DNA of 64,000 nucleotides from Comamonadaceae bacterium ALPHA2B (GTDB taxonomy: Bacteria > Pseudomonadota > Gammaproteobacteria > Burkholderiales > Burkholderiaceae_C). Position 1 is the stretch's first letter. The number at the start of each line of letters is the position of its first letter. The stretch lies in contig SCOE01000033.1 in assembly GCA_005503065.1 (NCBI GenBank), positions 1-64,000 on the forward strand, written 5' to 3'. The translations under genes and the position numbers were made by a program. Under the pieces are notes generated by a model that searched no databases, had not been told where the DNA came from, and was given only the letters and a program-made list of their open reading frames with translations. Of the stretch, positions 37,686-45,159 are shown one piece after another.

Positions 37686-38399
37686 ATGTCGTCGGCCCCC
37701 GCACTCGAAATCAACGGCCTGCAGGCCTGGTATGGCGAATCGCATGTGCTGCACGGCGTCGACATGGTCGTGCAGCCCGGCGAGGTGGTCACGCTGCTGG
37801 GCCGCAACGGCGCCGGCCGCACCACCACGCTGCGCGCCGTCATGGGCCTGACCGGCACGCGCAAGGGCAGCATCCGCGTCAACGGCCACGAGACCATCGG
37901 CCTGCCCACCCACCGCATCGCGCATTTCGGCATCGGCTACTGCCCGGAGGAGCGCGGCATCTTCGCCAGCCTCTCGGCCGAGGAGAACCTGATGCTCCCG
38001 CCGCCGCTCAAGGGCAGCGACGCGGGCATGTCGGTCGACGAGATCTACGCCATGTTCCCCAACCTGGCGGAGCGCCGTCACAGCCAGGGCACGCGGCTGT
38101 CGGGTGGCGAGCAGCAGATGCTGGCCGTTGCGCGCATCCTGCGCACCGGCGCGCGGCTGCTGCTGCTCGACGAGATCTCCGAAGGCCTCGCACCGGTCAT
38201 CGTGCAGGCGCTGGCGCGCATGATCACCATGCTGCGCGCCAAGGGCTACACGGTGGTGATGGTGGAGCAGAACTTCCGCTTCGCCGCGCCCCTGGCCGAC
38301 CGCTTCTACGTGATGGAGCACGGGCGCATCGTCGAGAGTTTCGGTGCGCCCGAGCTGCAGGCCAAGATGCCCGTGCTCAACGAATTGCTCGGTGTTTGA
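37686..38399 (+). CDS. livF: Branched-chain amino acid-type ABC transporter ATPase (LivF)
   Basis: A 237-residue ATPase paired with LivG. The signature RLSGGEQQMLAVAR, Walker B LLLLDEISEGLAP and VVMVEQNFRFA are typical of LivF. The Walker A motif is GRNGAGRTT: the lysine that normally contacts ATP phosphates is replaced by arginine. Two ATG codons at 37683 and 37686 compete; I use the second, which gives GGGAGG a workable distance. The ribosome binding site lies in a repeat hairpin, which may reduce livF translation relative to livG. Confidence 0.92.
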   Translation: MSSAPALEINGLQAWYGESHVLHGVDMVVQPGEVVTLLGRNGAGRTTTLRAVMGLTGTRKGSIRVNGHETIGLPTHRIAHFGIGYCPEERGIFASLSAEENLMLPPPLKGSDAGMSVDEIYAMFPNLAERRHSQGTRLSGGEQQMLAVARILRTGARLLLLDEISEGLAPVIVQALARMITMLRAKGYTVVMVEQNFRFAAPLADRFYVMEHGRIVESFGAPELQAKMPVLNELLGV

Positions 38400-38430
38400 A
38401 TCTTTCCATTTCTTCCAAGGAGACTCCGTG

Positions 38431-39627
38431 ATGACAGCAAAGCATTTCACTGCGATCGCAATGGCCATCGGCGCGCTGGCGATCGCCACGGGCGCACAGG
38501 CACAGGAGAAGGTGAAGATCGGCCTCATCACCGACATGTCCAGCCTGTACTCGGACGTGGAAGGCAAGAACGGCGCGGTCGCGATCCAGATGGCGATCGA
38601 CGACTTCGGCGGCAAGGTGCTGGGCCAGCCCATCGAACTGATGTCGGCCGATCACCAGAACAAGGCCGACATCGCCGCCTCCAAGGCGCGCGAATGGGTC
38701 GACACCCAGGGCCTGACGATGATCTTCGGTGGCACCAACTCCGGTACTGCCCTGGCAATGGCCAAGGTGGCCGAAGAGAAGAAGCGCGTCTACTTCAACA
38801 ACGGTGCCGGCACTTCGGCGCTGACCAACGAGGCCTGCACGCCCTACACGGTGCACTACGCCTACGACACGGTGGCCCTGGCCAAGGGCACCGGCGGCGC
38901 GGTGGTCGATCGCGGCGGCAAGAGCTGGTTCTTCCTCACGGCCGACTACGCCTTCGGCCAGGCGCTGGAGGCCGACACCACCGCCGTGATCAAGGCCAAG
39001 GGGGGCACGGTCGTCGGCAGCGTCAAGCACCCGCTCAACGCCTCGGACTTCTCGTCCTTCCTGCTGCAGGCGCAGAACTCCAAGGCGCAGATCCTGGGCC
39101 TGGCCAACGCCGGCGGCGACACCATCAATGCCATCAAGGCGGCCAAGGAGTTCGGCATCGACAAGACGATGAAGACCGCCGGCCTGCTGGTCTTCCTGTC
39201 CGACATCCACAGCCTGGGCCTGAAGAACACCGCCGGCCTGCTGCACACCACCAGCTGGTACTGGGACATGAACGACAACACGCGCAAGTTCGCCAACCGC
39301 TTCTTCGAGAAGACCAAGCGCATGCCGACCGACGTGCAGGCCGCCGACTACTCGGCCACGATGACCTACCTCAAGGCCGTGCAGGCCGCCAAGACCACCG
39401 ATGCCGACAAGGTCATGGCGCAGCTCAAGAGCATGAAGATCGACGACTTCTACGGCAAGGGCAGCATCCGCGCCGACGGCAGCTTCATCCACGACATGTA
39501 CCTGGTCGAGGCCAAGGATCCCAAGGAGTCGAAGAAGCCCTGGGACTACCTCAAGGTGTTGAAGACCATGCCCGGCGAAGAAGTCTTCACCGCCAAGGCC
39601 GACACCAAGTGCAAGCTCTGGAAGTGA
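38431..39627 (+). CDS. ABC transporter substrate-binding protein, LivK-like (paralogue 1)
   Basis: A 398-residue periplasmic receptor with a Sec signal peptide ending AQAQE near residue 23 and the two-lobe Peripla_BP_6 fold. Phrases include KIGLITDMSSLYSDVEGKNG, ADHQNKADIAASKAREW and LKNTAGLLHTTSWYWDMND. AAGGAG lies eight bases before the ATG. It is followed 49 bases later by a highly similar receptor gene. The SYSD and NKAD regions are typical of receptors for small organic acids or amino acids, but the ligand is not deducible. Confidence 0.92.
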   Translation: MTAKHFTAIAMAIGALAIATGAQAQEKVKIGLITDMSSLYSDVEGKNGAVAIQMAIDDFGGKVLGQPIELMSADHQNKADIAASKAREWVDTQGLTMIFGGTNSGTALAMAKVAEEKKRVYFNNGAGTSALTNEACTPYTVHYAYDTVALAKGTGGAVVDRGGKSWFFLTADYAFGQALEADTTAVIKAKGGTVVGSVKHPLNASDFSSFLLQAQNSKAQILGLANAGGDTINAIKAAKEFGIDKTMKTAGLLVFLSDIHSLGLKNTAGLLHTTSWYWDMNDNTRKFANRFFEKTKRMPTDVQAADYSATMTYLKAVQAAKTTDADKVMAQLKSMKIDDFYGKGSIRADGSFIHDMYLVEAKDPKESKKPWDYLKVLKTMPGEEVFTAKADTKCKLWK

Positions 39628-39676
39628 TGCACCGCGCGCCGGCTGCTTCGGTCCACTCCATCCGCCAAGGTCGTTC

Positions 39677-40876
39677 ATGAACAAGCCCTCCGCCCTGTCC
39701 GCACTGTCGCTGGCCATCGTGCTGGCGTCCGCTCCCATCCACGCGCAGACGCCCGACAAGGTGCGGATCGGCTTCGTCACCGACATGTCGAGCCTGTACT
39801 CCGACGTCGACGGCAAGGGCGGCCTCACGGCCATCCAGATGGCCATCGACGACTTCGGCGGCAAGGTCAACGGCCTGCCGATCGAACTGCTGAGCGCCGA
39901 CCACCAGAACAAGGCCGACATCGCCGCCTCGAAGGCACGCGAATGGATGGACACGCAGGGCCTGTCCCTGCTCGTCGGCGGCACCAACTCCGGCACGGCG
40001 CTGGCGATGGCGAAGGTGGCGCAGGAGAAGAAGCGCGTCTTCATCGCCATCGGTGCCGGCACCTCGGCGCTCACCAACGAGCAGTGCAGCCCCTACACCA
40101 TCCACTACGCCTACGACACCGTGGCCCTGGCCAAGGGCACCGGCGGCGCCGTGGTGGGGCAGGGCGGCAAGAGCTGGTTCTTCCTGACGGCCGACTACGC
40201 CTTCGGGGCAGCGCTCGAAGCCGACACCTCGCGTGTGGTGAAGGAGAAGGGCGGCACCGTGGTCGGCGGCGTCAAGCACCCGCTCAACGCCTCGGATTTC
40301 TCGTCCTTCCTGCTGCAGGCGCAGAACTCCAAGGCGCAGATTCTGGGCCTGGCGAACGCGGGCGGCGACACCATCAACGCCATCAAGGCCGCCAAGGAAT
40401 TCGGCATCACCAAGACCATGAAGATGGCGGGCCTGCTGGTCTTCGTGAGCGACGTGCACAGCCTGGGCCTGAAGAACACCGAAGGCCTGTTGCTGACCAC
40501 CAGCTGGGACTGGAACCTGGACGACGAATCCCGCAAGTTCGGCAAGCGCTACTTCGACAAGATGAAGCGCATGCCGACCGACATCCAGGCGGCCGATTAT
40601 TCGGCCACGATGAACTACCTCAAGGCCGTGCAGGCCACCAAGACCACCGATTCGGACAAGGTCATGGCCTACCTGAAGAGCACGCCGCTCAAGGACTTCT
40701 ACGCGCAGGGCACCGTCCGCCCCGACGGCCGCTACGTGCACGACATGTACCTGATGCAGGTCAAGAGCACGGCGGAATCCAAGCAGCCGTGGGACTACTA
40801 CAAGGTCGTGTCCAAGCTGCCCGGCGACCAGGTCTACACGACCAAGGCCGAGAGCAAGTGCGCCCTCTGGAAATGA
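39677..40876 (+). CDS. ABC transporter substrate-binding protein, LivK-like (paralogue 2)
   Basis: A 399-residue periplasmic receptor with a Sec signal peptide ending IHAQT near residue 24. It is very similar to the preceding gene product along its whole length, including long stretches such as VKHPLNASDFSSFLLQAQNS, identical in both. Differences concentrate in the signal peptide and in parts such as LLLTTSWDWNLDDES versus LLHTTSWYWDMNDNT, where ligand contacts may lie. A recent tandem duplication with specialisation is the simplest reading. Confidence 0.92.
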   Translation: MNKPSALSALSLAIVLASAPIHAQTPDKVRIGFVTDMSSLYSDVDGKGGLTAIQMAIDDFGGKVNGLPIELLSADHQNKADIAASKAREWMDTQGLSLLVGGTNSGTALAMAKVAQEKKRVFIAIGAGTSALTNEQCSPYTIHYAYDTVALAKGTGGAVVGQGGKSWFFLTADYAFGAALEADTSRVVKEKGGTVVGGVKHPLNASDFSSFLLQAQNSKAQILGLANAGGDTINAIKAAKEFGITKTMKMAGLLVFVSDVHSLGLKNTEGLLLTTSWDWNLDDESRKFGKRYFDKMKRMPTDIQAADYSATMNYLKAVQATKTTDSDKVMAYLKSTPLKDFYAQGTVRPDGRYVHDMYLMQVKSTAESKQPWDYYKVVSKLPGDQVYTTKAESKCALWK

Positions 40877-40942
40877 CGACGACCCGGCCGGGCGCCGCTG
40901 CCGCGTGCGTCCCGGCTTTCCGCTTCTGACCGCCGCCTCCCC

Positions 40943-41818
40943 ATGAACATCTCAATGCCCGCGCTGCTGAGCCAGCTCCTGCTGGGACTGGTCAACGGAT
41001 CGTTCTACGCGATCCTCAGCCTTGGCCTCGCGGTCATCTTCGGCCTGCTCAACGTCATCAACTTCGCGCACGGCGCCCTCTTCATGATGGGCGCGGTGCT
41101 GACGTGGATGGCCATGAACTATTTCGACGTCAACTACTGGGTCATGCTGATCGCCGCCCCGGTCATCGTCGGCCTGTTCGGCGTGCTCATCGAGCGGCTG
41201 CTGCTGCGCTGGATCTACAAGCTCGACCACCTCTACGGCCTGCTGCTCACGCTCGGGCTGACGCTGCTGATCGAGGGCGCGTTCCGCTCGGTGTACGGCG
41301 TCTCGGGGCTGTCGTACGACGCGCCCGACCAGCTGTCGGGCGCGACCAACCTGGGCTTCATGATCCTGCCCAACTACCGGGCGTGGGTCGTGGTGGCCTC
41401 GCTGGTGGTGTGCTTCGCCACCTGGTTCGTGATCGAGAAGACGCGCATCGGCGCCTACCTGCGCGCGGGCACCGAGAACCCGCGCCTGGTCGAGGCCTTC
41501 GGTGTCAACGTGCCGCTGATGATCACGCTGACCTACGGGTTCGGCGTGGCGCTCGCCGCCTTCGCCGGCGTGCTCGCGGCGCCGGTCATCCAGGTGTCGC
41601 CGCTGATGGGGCAGAACCTCATCATCGTCGTCTTCGCGGTGGTGGTGATCGGCGGCATGGGCTCGATCATGGGCGCCATCCTCACCGGCCTGGGTCTGGG
41701 CGTGGTCGAGGGCTTCACCAAGGTCTTCTACCCCGAGGCCTCGTCCACCGTCGTGTTCGTGATCATGGTGATCGTGCTGCTGATCCGTCCTGCCGGCCTC
41801 TTCGGCAAAGAGAAGTGA
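40943..41818 (+). CDS. livH: Branched-chain amino acid-type ABC permease LivH
   Basis: A 291-residue inner-membrane permease with about eight helices. The family start LLGLVNGSFYAILSLGLAVIFGLLNVINFAHG (cut: NGSFYAILSLGLAVIFGLLN) and the EAA-like loop TENPRLVEAFGVNVPLMI are clear, as is VVIGGMGSIMGAILTGLGLG. It pairs with LivM. It begins 66 bases after the second receptor gene. Confidence 0.94.
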   Translation: MNISMPALLSQLLLGLVNGSFYAILSLGLAVIFGLLNVINFAHGALFMMGAVLTWMAMNYFDVNYWVMLIAAPVIVGLFGVLIERLLLRWIYKLDHLYGLLLTLGLTLLIEGAFRSVYGVSGLSYDAPDQLSGATNLGFMILPNYRAWVVVASLVVCFATWFVIEKTRIGAYLRAGTENPRLVEAFGVNVPLMITLTYGFGVALAAFAGVLAAPVIQVSPLMGQNLIIVVFAVVVIGGMGSIMGAILTGLGLGVVEGFTKVFYPEASSTVVFVIMVIVLLIRPAGLFGKEK

Positions 41819-41837
41819 GAAGAAGGGCGGCACCTCG

Positions 41838-42821
41838 ATGAACAACAGATCCCTCCTCGGCTACGGCCTCCTGCTCGCTGCGCTGATCGCGGCGCCCTTC
41901 GTGGGCGCGTACCCGGTCTTCGTGATGAAGCTGATGTGCTTCGCGCTTTTCGCATCCGCCTTCAACCTGCTGCTGGGCTTCACCGGGCTGCTGTCCTTCG
42001 GCCACGCCGCGTTCCTGGGTTTCTCGGCCTACATCGCCGGCTACTGCCTGCGCGACCTGGGCCTCACGCCCGAACTGGGCCTGATCGCCGGAACGCTGAC
42101 GGGCGCCTTGCTGGGCTGGGTCTTCGGGCTGCTGGCGATCCGTCGCCAGGGCATCTACTTCGCGATGATCACGCTGGCGCTGGCGCAGATGGTGTTCTTC
42201 TTCTGCCTTCAGGCGAAGTTCACCGGCGGCGAGGACGGCCTGCAGGGCGTGCCGCGCGGCAAGCTCTTCGGCGTGCTCGACCTGTCCAGCGACATGACCA
42301 TGTACTACGTCACGCTCGTGGTCGTGGTGGCGGCCTTCCTGCTCATCGTGCGCACCATCCACTCGCCCTTCGGCCAGGTGCTCAAGGGCATCAAGGAGAA
42401 CGAGCCGCGCGCGCTTTCGCTGGGCTACGACGTCAGCCGCTTCAAGCTGCTGGCCTTCGTGATCTCGGCCGCGCTCTCGGGCCTGGCCGGTTCGCTCAAG
42501 ACGCTGGTGCTGGGCTTCGCCACGCTGACCGACGTGCACTGGTCGTCCTCGGGCTCGGTCATCCTCATGACGCTGCTGGGCGGGCTGGGCACCCTGTCGG
42601 GCCCGATCGTGGGCGCGGCGGTGGTGGTCGCGCTGGAGAACAAGATCGGCGACCTGGGCACCGCGCTGGCGCACCTCACCGGCGTCGACTGGTTCAACAC
42701 CCTGGGCGAGTCGGTCACCATGGTCACGGGCCTGATCTTCGTGGTCTGCGTGCTGGCCTTCCGGCGCGGCATCATGGGCGAGGTGATTGCGCTGCTGGGG
42801 CGTCGCCGCAAGGGCGGCTGA
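41838..42821 (+). CDS. livM: Branched-chain amino acid-type ABC permease LivM
   Basis: A 327-residue inner-membrane permease with about ten helices. Conserved are FNLLLGFTGLLSFGHAAFLG, LAIRRQGIYFAMITLALAQM, the loop GIKENEPRALSLGYDVSRFK and MTLLGGLGTLSGPIVGAAV. It starts 19 bases after livH and ends the liv operon. A repeat and then convergent genes follow. Confidence 0.94.
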   Translation: MNNRSLLGYGLLLAALIAAPFVGAYPVFVMKLMCFALFASAFNLLLGFTGLLSFGHAAFLGFSAYIAGYCLRDLGLTPELGLIAGTLTGALLGWVFGLLAIRRQGIYFAMITLALAQMVFFFCLQAKFTGGEDGLQGVPRGKLFGVLDLSSDMTMYYVTLVVVVAAFLLIVRTIHSPFGQVLKGIKENEPRALSLGYDVSRFKLLAFVISAALSGLAGSLKTLVLGFATLTDVHWSSSGSVILMTLLGGLGTLSGPIVGAAVVVALENKIGDLGTALAHLTGVDWFNTLGESVTMVTGLIFVVCVLAFRRGIMGEVIALLGRRRKGG

Positions 42822-42846
42822 CGGGACGGCGGATCCGAGACGCGGG

Positions 42847-42920
42847 TTTGCAGTTTTTGAGCCAAATCGGGCTGCAGCGCCCGACCTGCTTGCGCGAGCA
42901 GCTATCGATTTCGTAGCAAG
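42847..42920 (-). repeat. Dispersed intergenic repeat, copy B (inverted)
   Basis: Reverse complement of this segment matches copy A at 1617-1680 over about 64 bases, including TGCTACGAAATCGATAGC, GCGCAAGC and GGGCGCTGCAG followed by CCGATTTGG. It lies between the convergent livM and the AttH-like gene and is the only notable content of this 121-base gap. Confidence 0.8.
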
Positions 42921-42942
42921 GCGCCGGCAACCGGGCAGCGTC

Positions 42943-44019
42943 TCACAGCCGCAGCGCCGCCGCGTATCCCGTCATCTCCAGGTAGCCGTGCCCCAAGGTG
43001 CGGCCCTGCGCGTCGCGCAGCGCACTCAGGCCCTCCCAGTAGATTGCGCCGGTCGAGCCGCGGCTGTCCAGCTCCTGGTCGTCGAGCAGCGAGGCCAGCT
43101 CGAAGCGGCCCGCCGGCGTGTCGATCGTCCACTGCACCGGATAGCGCCCGCCCGAGCGCGGACTGGCCCACACCCGCCCGGGCATGAAGCGCACGTCCTG
43201 CGGCCCGAAGGTCTGCACCGCGCCACCCGGGGCGCGCCAGGATCCGCCGGCCCACAGCGCCGAGCCGTCGCGTCGCCGCAGGCGGAAGGCGGTGAGCGCA
43301 CTGCCGTCGTCGAGGTTCATGCCGATCCAGTCCCAGCCCACGGCCTCGGGGTGCATCAGCGCCTCGCTCCATTCGTGGTCCAGCCAGGCTCGGCCCGTCA
43401 CCTCGAGCGGCGCCTGCCCCTGCAGCGCGATGCGGCCCTGCACGGCCAGTTGCGGCTCGCTGTAGTAGTAGCTGGCCTGCGACGCGTCCGGCCCCTTGCG
43501 CGACAGGCCGGCGCTGCCCTGCAGCAGCAGCGGTTGCATGGGTGCGAAGCGCAGCGACAGGCCGAAGCCCTCGGCGCCCGCATCCGCCGCCACCTCGGCC
43601 TGGTAGCGGCCGCTGGCGGCATCGCGCACCAGCGACCAGTCCTGCAGCCGCACGTCGGTGTCGGCCTCCGATGCGCTCGCGATGCCGAAGCCGGCGCGCG
43701 CGATGCGCTGCTCGTGCCGCAGTTGGCGGCCCTGCAGGTCGGTGACCGCCGCGTGCGCGAACAGCAACTGCTTCGCCGCGAAGGCCGAGCGCATCGGCTG
43801 CGCGGCGTCCACGCGCGAGCGGAAGAAGGTGACCTGGAAGCCGAAGCGCCGTCTGCCGGCGGCCTCGGCATGGCCGGTGATGTACCACCACTCGGTGCGC
43901 AGCTCGGGATGGCTGCCGAAGTCGCGCGGGAACTGCAGGGTTCGTGGCGGCAAGGCCCTCGCCGACGTGGCCCAGGCCAGTGCGGGCAGCAGCGCCAGGG
44001 TGTGTCGTCGGGTCAGCAT
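42943..44019 (-). CDS. AttH/CrtC-like lipocalin-type protein
   Basis: A 358-residue secreted protein with an N-terminal signal (LTRRHTLALLPALAWATSARA) that may use Tat. The early motif RTEWWYITGHAE is the hallmark of the AttH/CrtC (hydroxyneurosporene synthase-like) family, a tandem lipocalin fold. A second conserved part is RAWLDHEWSEALMHPEAVGWDW. Function in bacteria without carotenoids is unclear; it is often encoded with FtsX-type permeases, as here. The start at 44019 is used because the longer frame lacks support. Confidence 0.85.
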   Translation of the reverse strand: MLTRRHTLALLPALAWATSARALPPRTLQFPRDFGSHPELRTEWWYITGHAEAAGRRRFGFQVTFFRSRVDAAQPMRSAFAAKQLLFAHAAVTDLQGRQLRHEQRIARAGFGIASASEADTDVRLQDWSLVRDAASGRYQAEVAADAGAEGFGLSLRFAPMQPLLLQGSAGLSRKGPDASQASYYYSEPQLAVQGRIALQGQAPLEVTGRAWLDHEWSEALMHPEAVGWDWIGMNLDDGSALTAFRLRRRDGSALWAGGSWRAPGGAVQTFGPQDVRFMPGRVWASPRSGGRYPVQWTIDTPAGRFELASLLDDQELDSRGSTGAIYWEGLSALRDAQGRTLGHGYLEMTGYAAALRL

Positions 44020-44042
44020 GGCGGAGAAAGGGCGCGCCGCGA

Positions 44043-45113
44043 TCAGGCCAGCGCCGCTTCGATGCGCTGCTGCGCCGCGGCGCCATCGCCGAACTGCGCC
44101 TGGACCCACGCCGCGTCGTGGTACGTTGGCAGGTAACGCTCGCCCGCATCGCACAGCAGCGAGAGGATCGAGCCCTGCCGGCCGGCGGCTTTCATCTCCT
44201 GTGCCAACGCCAGCATGCCGACGAAGTTGGTGCCGGTGGAGGGGCCGACCCTGCGGCCCAGCAGCGCCGACAGCACGCGCATCGCGGCGATCGAGTCGAG
44301 GTTCGGCACCTCGAACATGCGGTCGACCACGGTGCGTACGAAGCTGGGCTCCACGCGCGGCCGGCCGATGCCTTCGATGCGCGAGCCTGGCGCCGTCAGG
44401 GCCGCATCGCCGGTGCGGAAGTACGCGCCGAACACCGAGCCTTCGGGATCGGCCACCGCCACCTGCGTGTCGTGGCAGCGGTAGCGCACATAGCGCCCGA
44501 TCGTGGCGCTGGTGCCGCCGGTGCCCGCACCCACCACGATCCATGCCGGCACCGGATGCCGCTCGCACGCCATCTGCTGGAACATGGAATCGGCGATGTT
44601 GTTGTTGCCGCGCCAGTCGGTCCCGCGCTCGGCGTTCGTGAACTGGTCCATGTAGTGCCCGCCGCCGGGACCGGGCGCCTGCGCGGCCACCGTGCGCGCC
44701 GCCTCGTAGACCTCGCCCGCATGGTCGACGAAGTGGCAGCGCCCGCCGTAGAAGGCGATCTGTGCGATCTTCTCGGGCGAGGTGCTGCGCGGCATCACCG
44801 CCACGAAGGGCAGGCCCAGCAGTCGCGCGAAATACGCCTCGCTCACGGCCGTCGAGCCGCTGGACGCTTCCACGATCGTCGTGCCCTCGCGCACGAAGCC
44901 GTTCACCAGGGCGTAGAGGAAGAGCGAGCGCGCCAGCCGGTGCTTGAGGCTGCCTGTCGGGTGCGTGGACTCGTCCTTCAGGTAGAGGTCGATGCCCGCC
45001 GCGCCGAAGGCCGGCAGTGGCAGCGGGATGAGGTGCGTGTCGGCGCTGCGCTGGTAGTCGGCTTCGATGCGGCGGATGGCGGCGGTGGGGAGCCAGGGGG
45101 ACGTGACGCTCAT
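44043..45113 (-). CDS. PLP-dependent cysteine synthase/desulfhydrase-like enzyme
   Basis: A 356-residue fold-type II PLP enzyme. The Schiff-base lysine is in [12 protein letters not shown] near residue 57. The Asn-loop equivalent is [15 protein letters not shown] and the phosphate-binding loop is [14 protein letters not shown]. It resembles putative cysteine synthase/L-cysteine desulfhydrase proteins rather than CysK or CysM, and no CysE-type partner is nearby. It lies between the permease and AttH-like genes in the same direction, 23 bases from the latter, an unexpected position for a sulfur enzyme. Confidence 0.85.
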   Translation of the reverse strand: MSVTSPWLPTAAIRRIEADYQRSADTHLIPLPLPAFGAAGIDLYLKDESTHPTGSLKHRLARSLFLYALVNGFVREGTTIVEASSGSTAVSEAYFARLLGLPFVAVMPRSTSPEKIAQIAFYGGRCHFVDHAGEVYEAARTVAAQAPGPGGGHYMDQFTNAERGTDWRGNNNIADSMFQQMACERHPVPAWIVVGAGTGGTSATIGRYVRYRCHDTQVAVADPEGSVFGAYFRTGDAALTAPGSRIEGIGRPRVEPSFVRTVVDRMFEVPNLDSIAAMRVLSALLGRRVGPSTGTNFVGMLALAQEMKAAGRQGSILSLLCDAGERYLPTYHDAAWVQAQFGDGAAAQQRIEAALA

Positions 45114-45159
45114 CGGAATGGCTTCTGTGGATGGAAACGGGGGCGGTCCAGCATAGCGC

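Noticed and set aside
44309-44568. Upstream extension of the AttH-like gene to 44568
   Set aside because: The extension is antisense-like sequence of the PLP-enzyme gene; the signal peptide and family N-terminus start at 44019.
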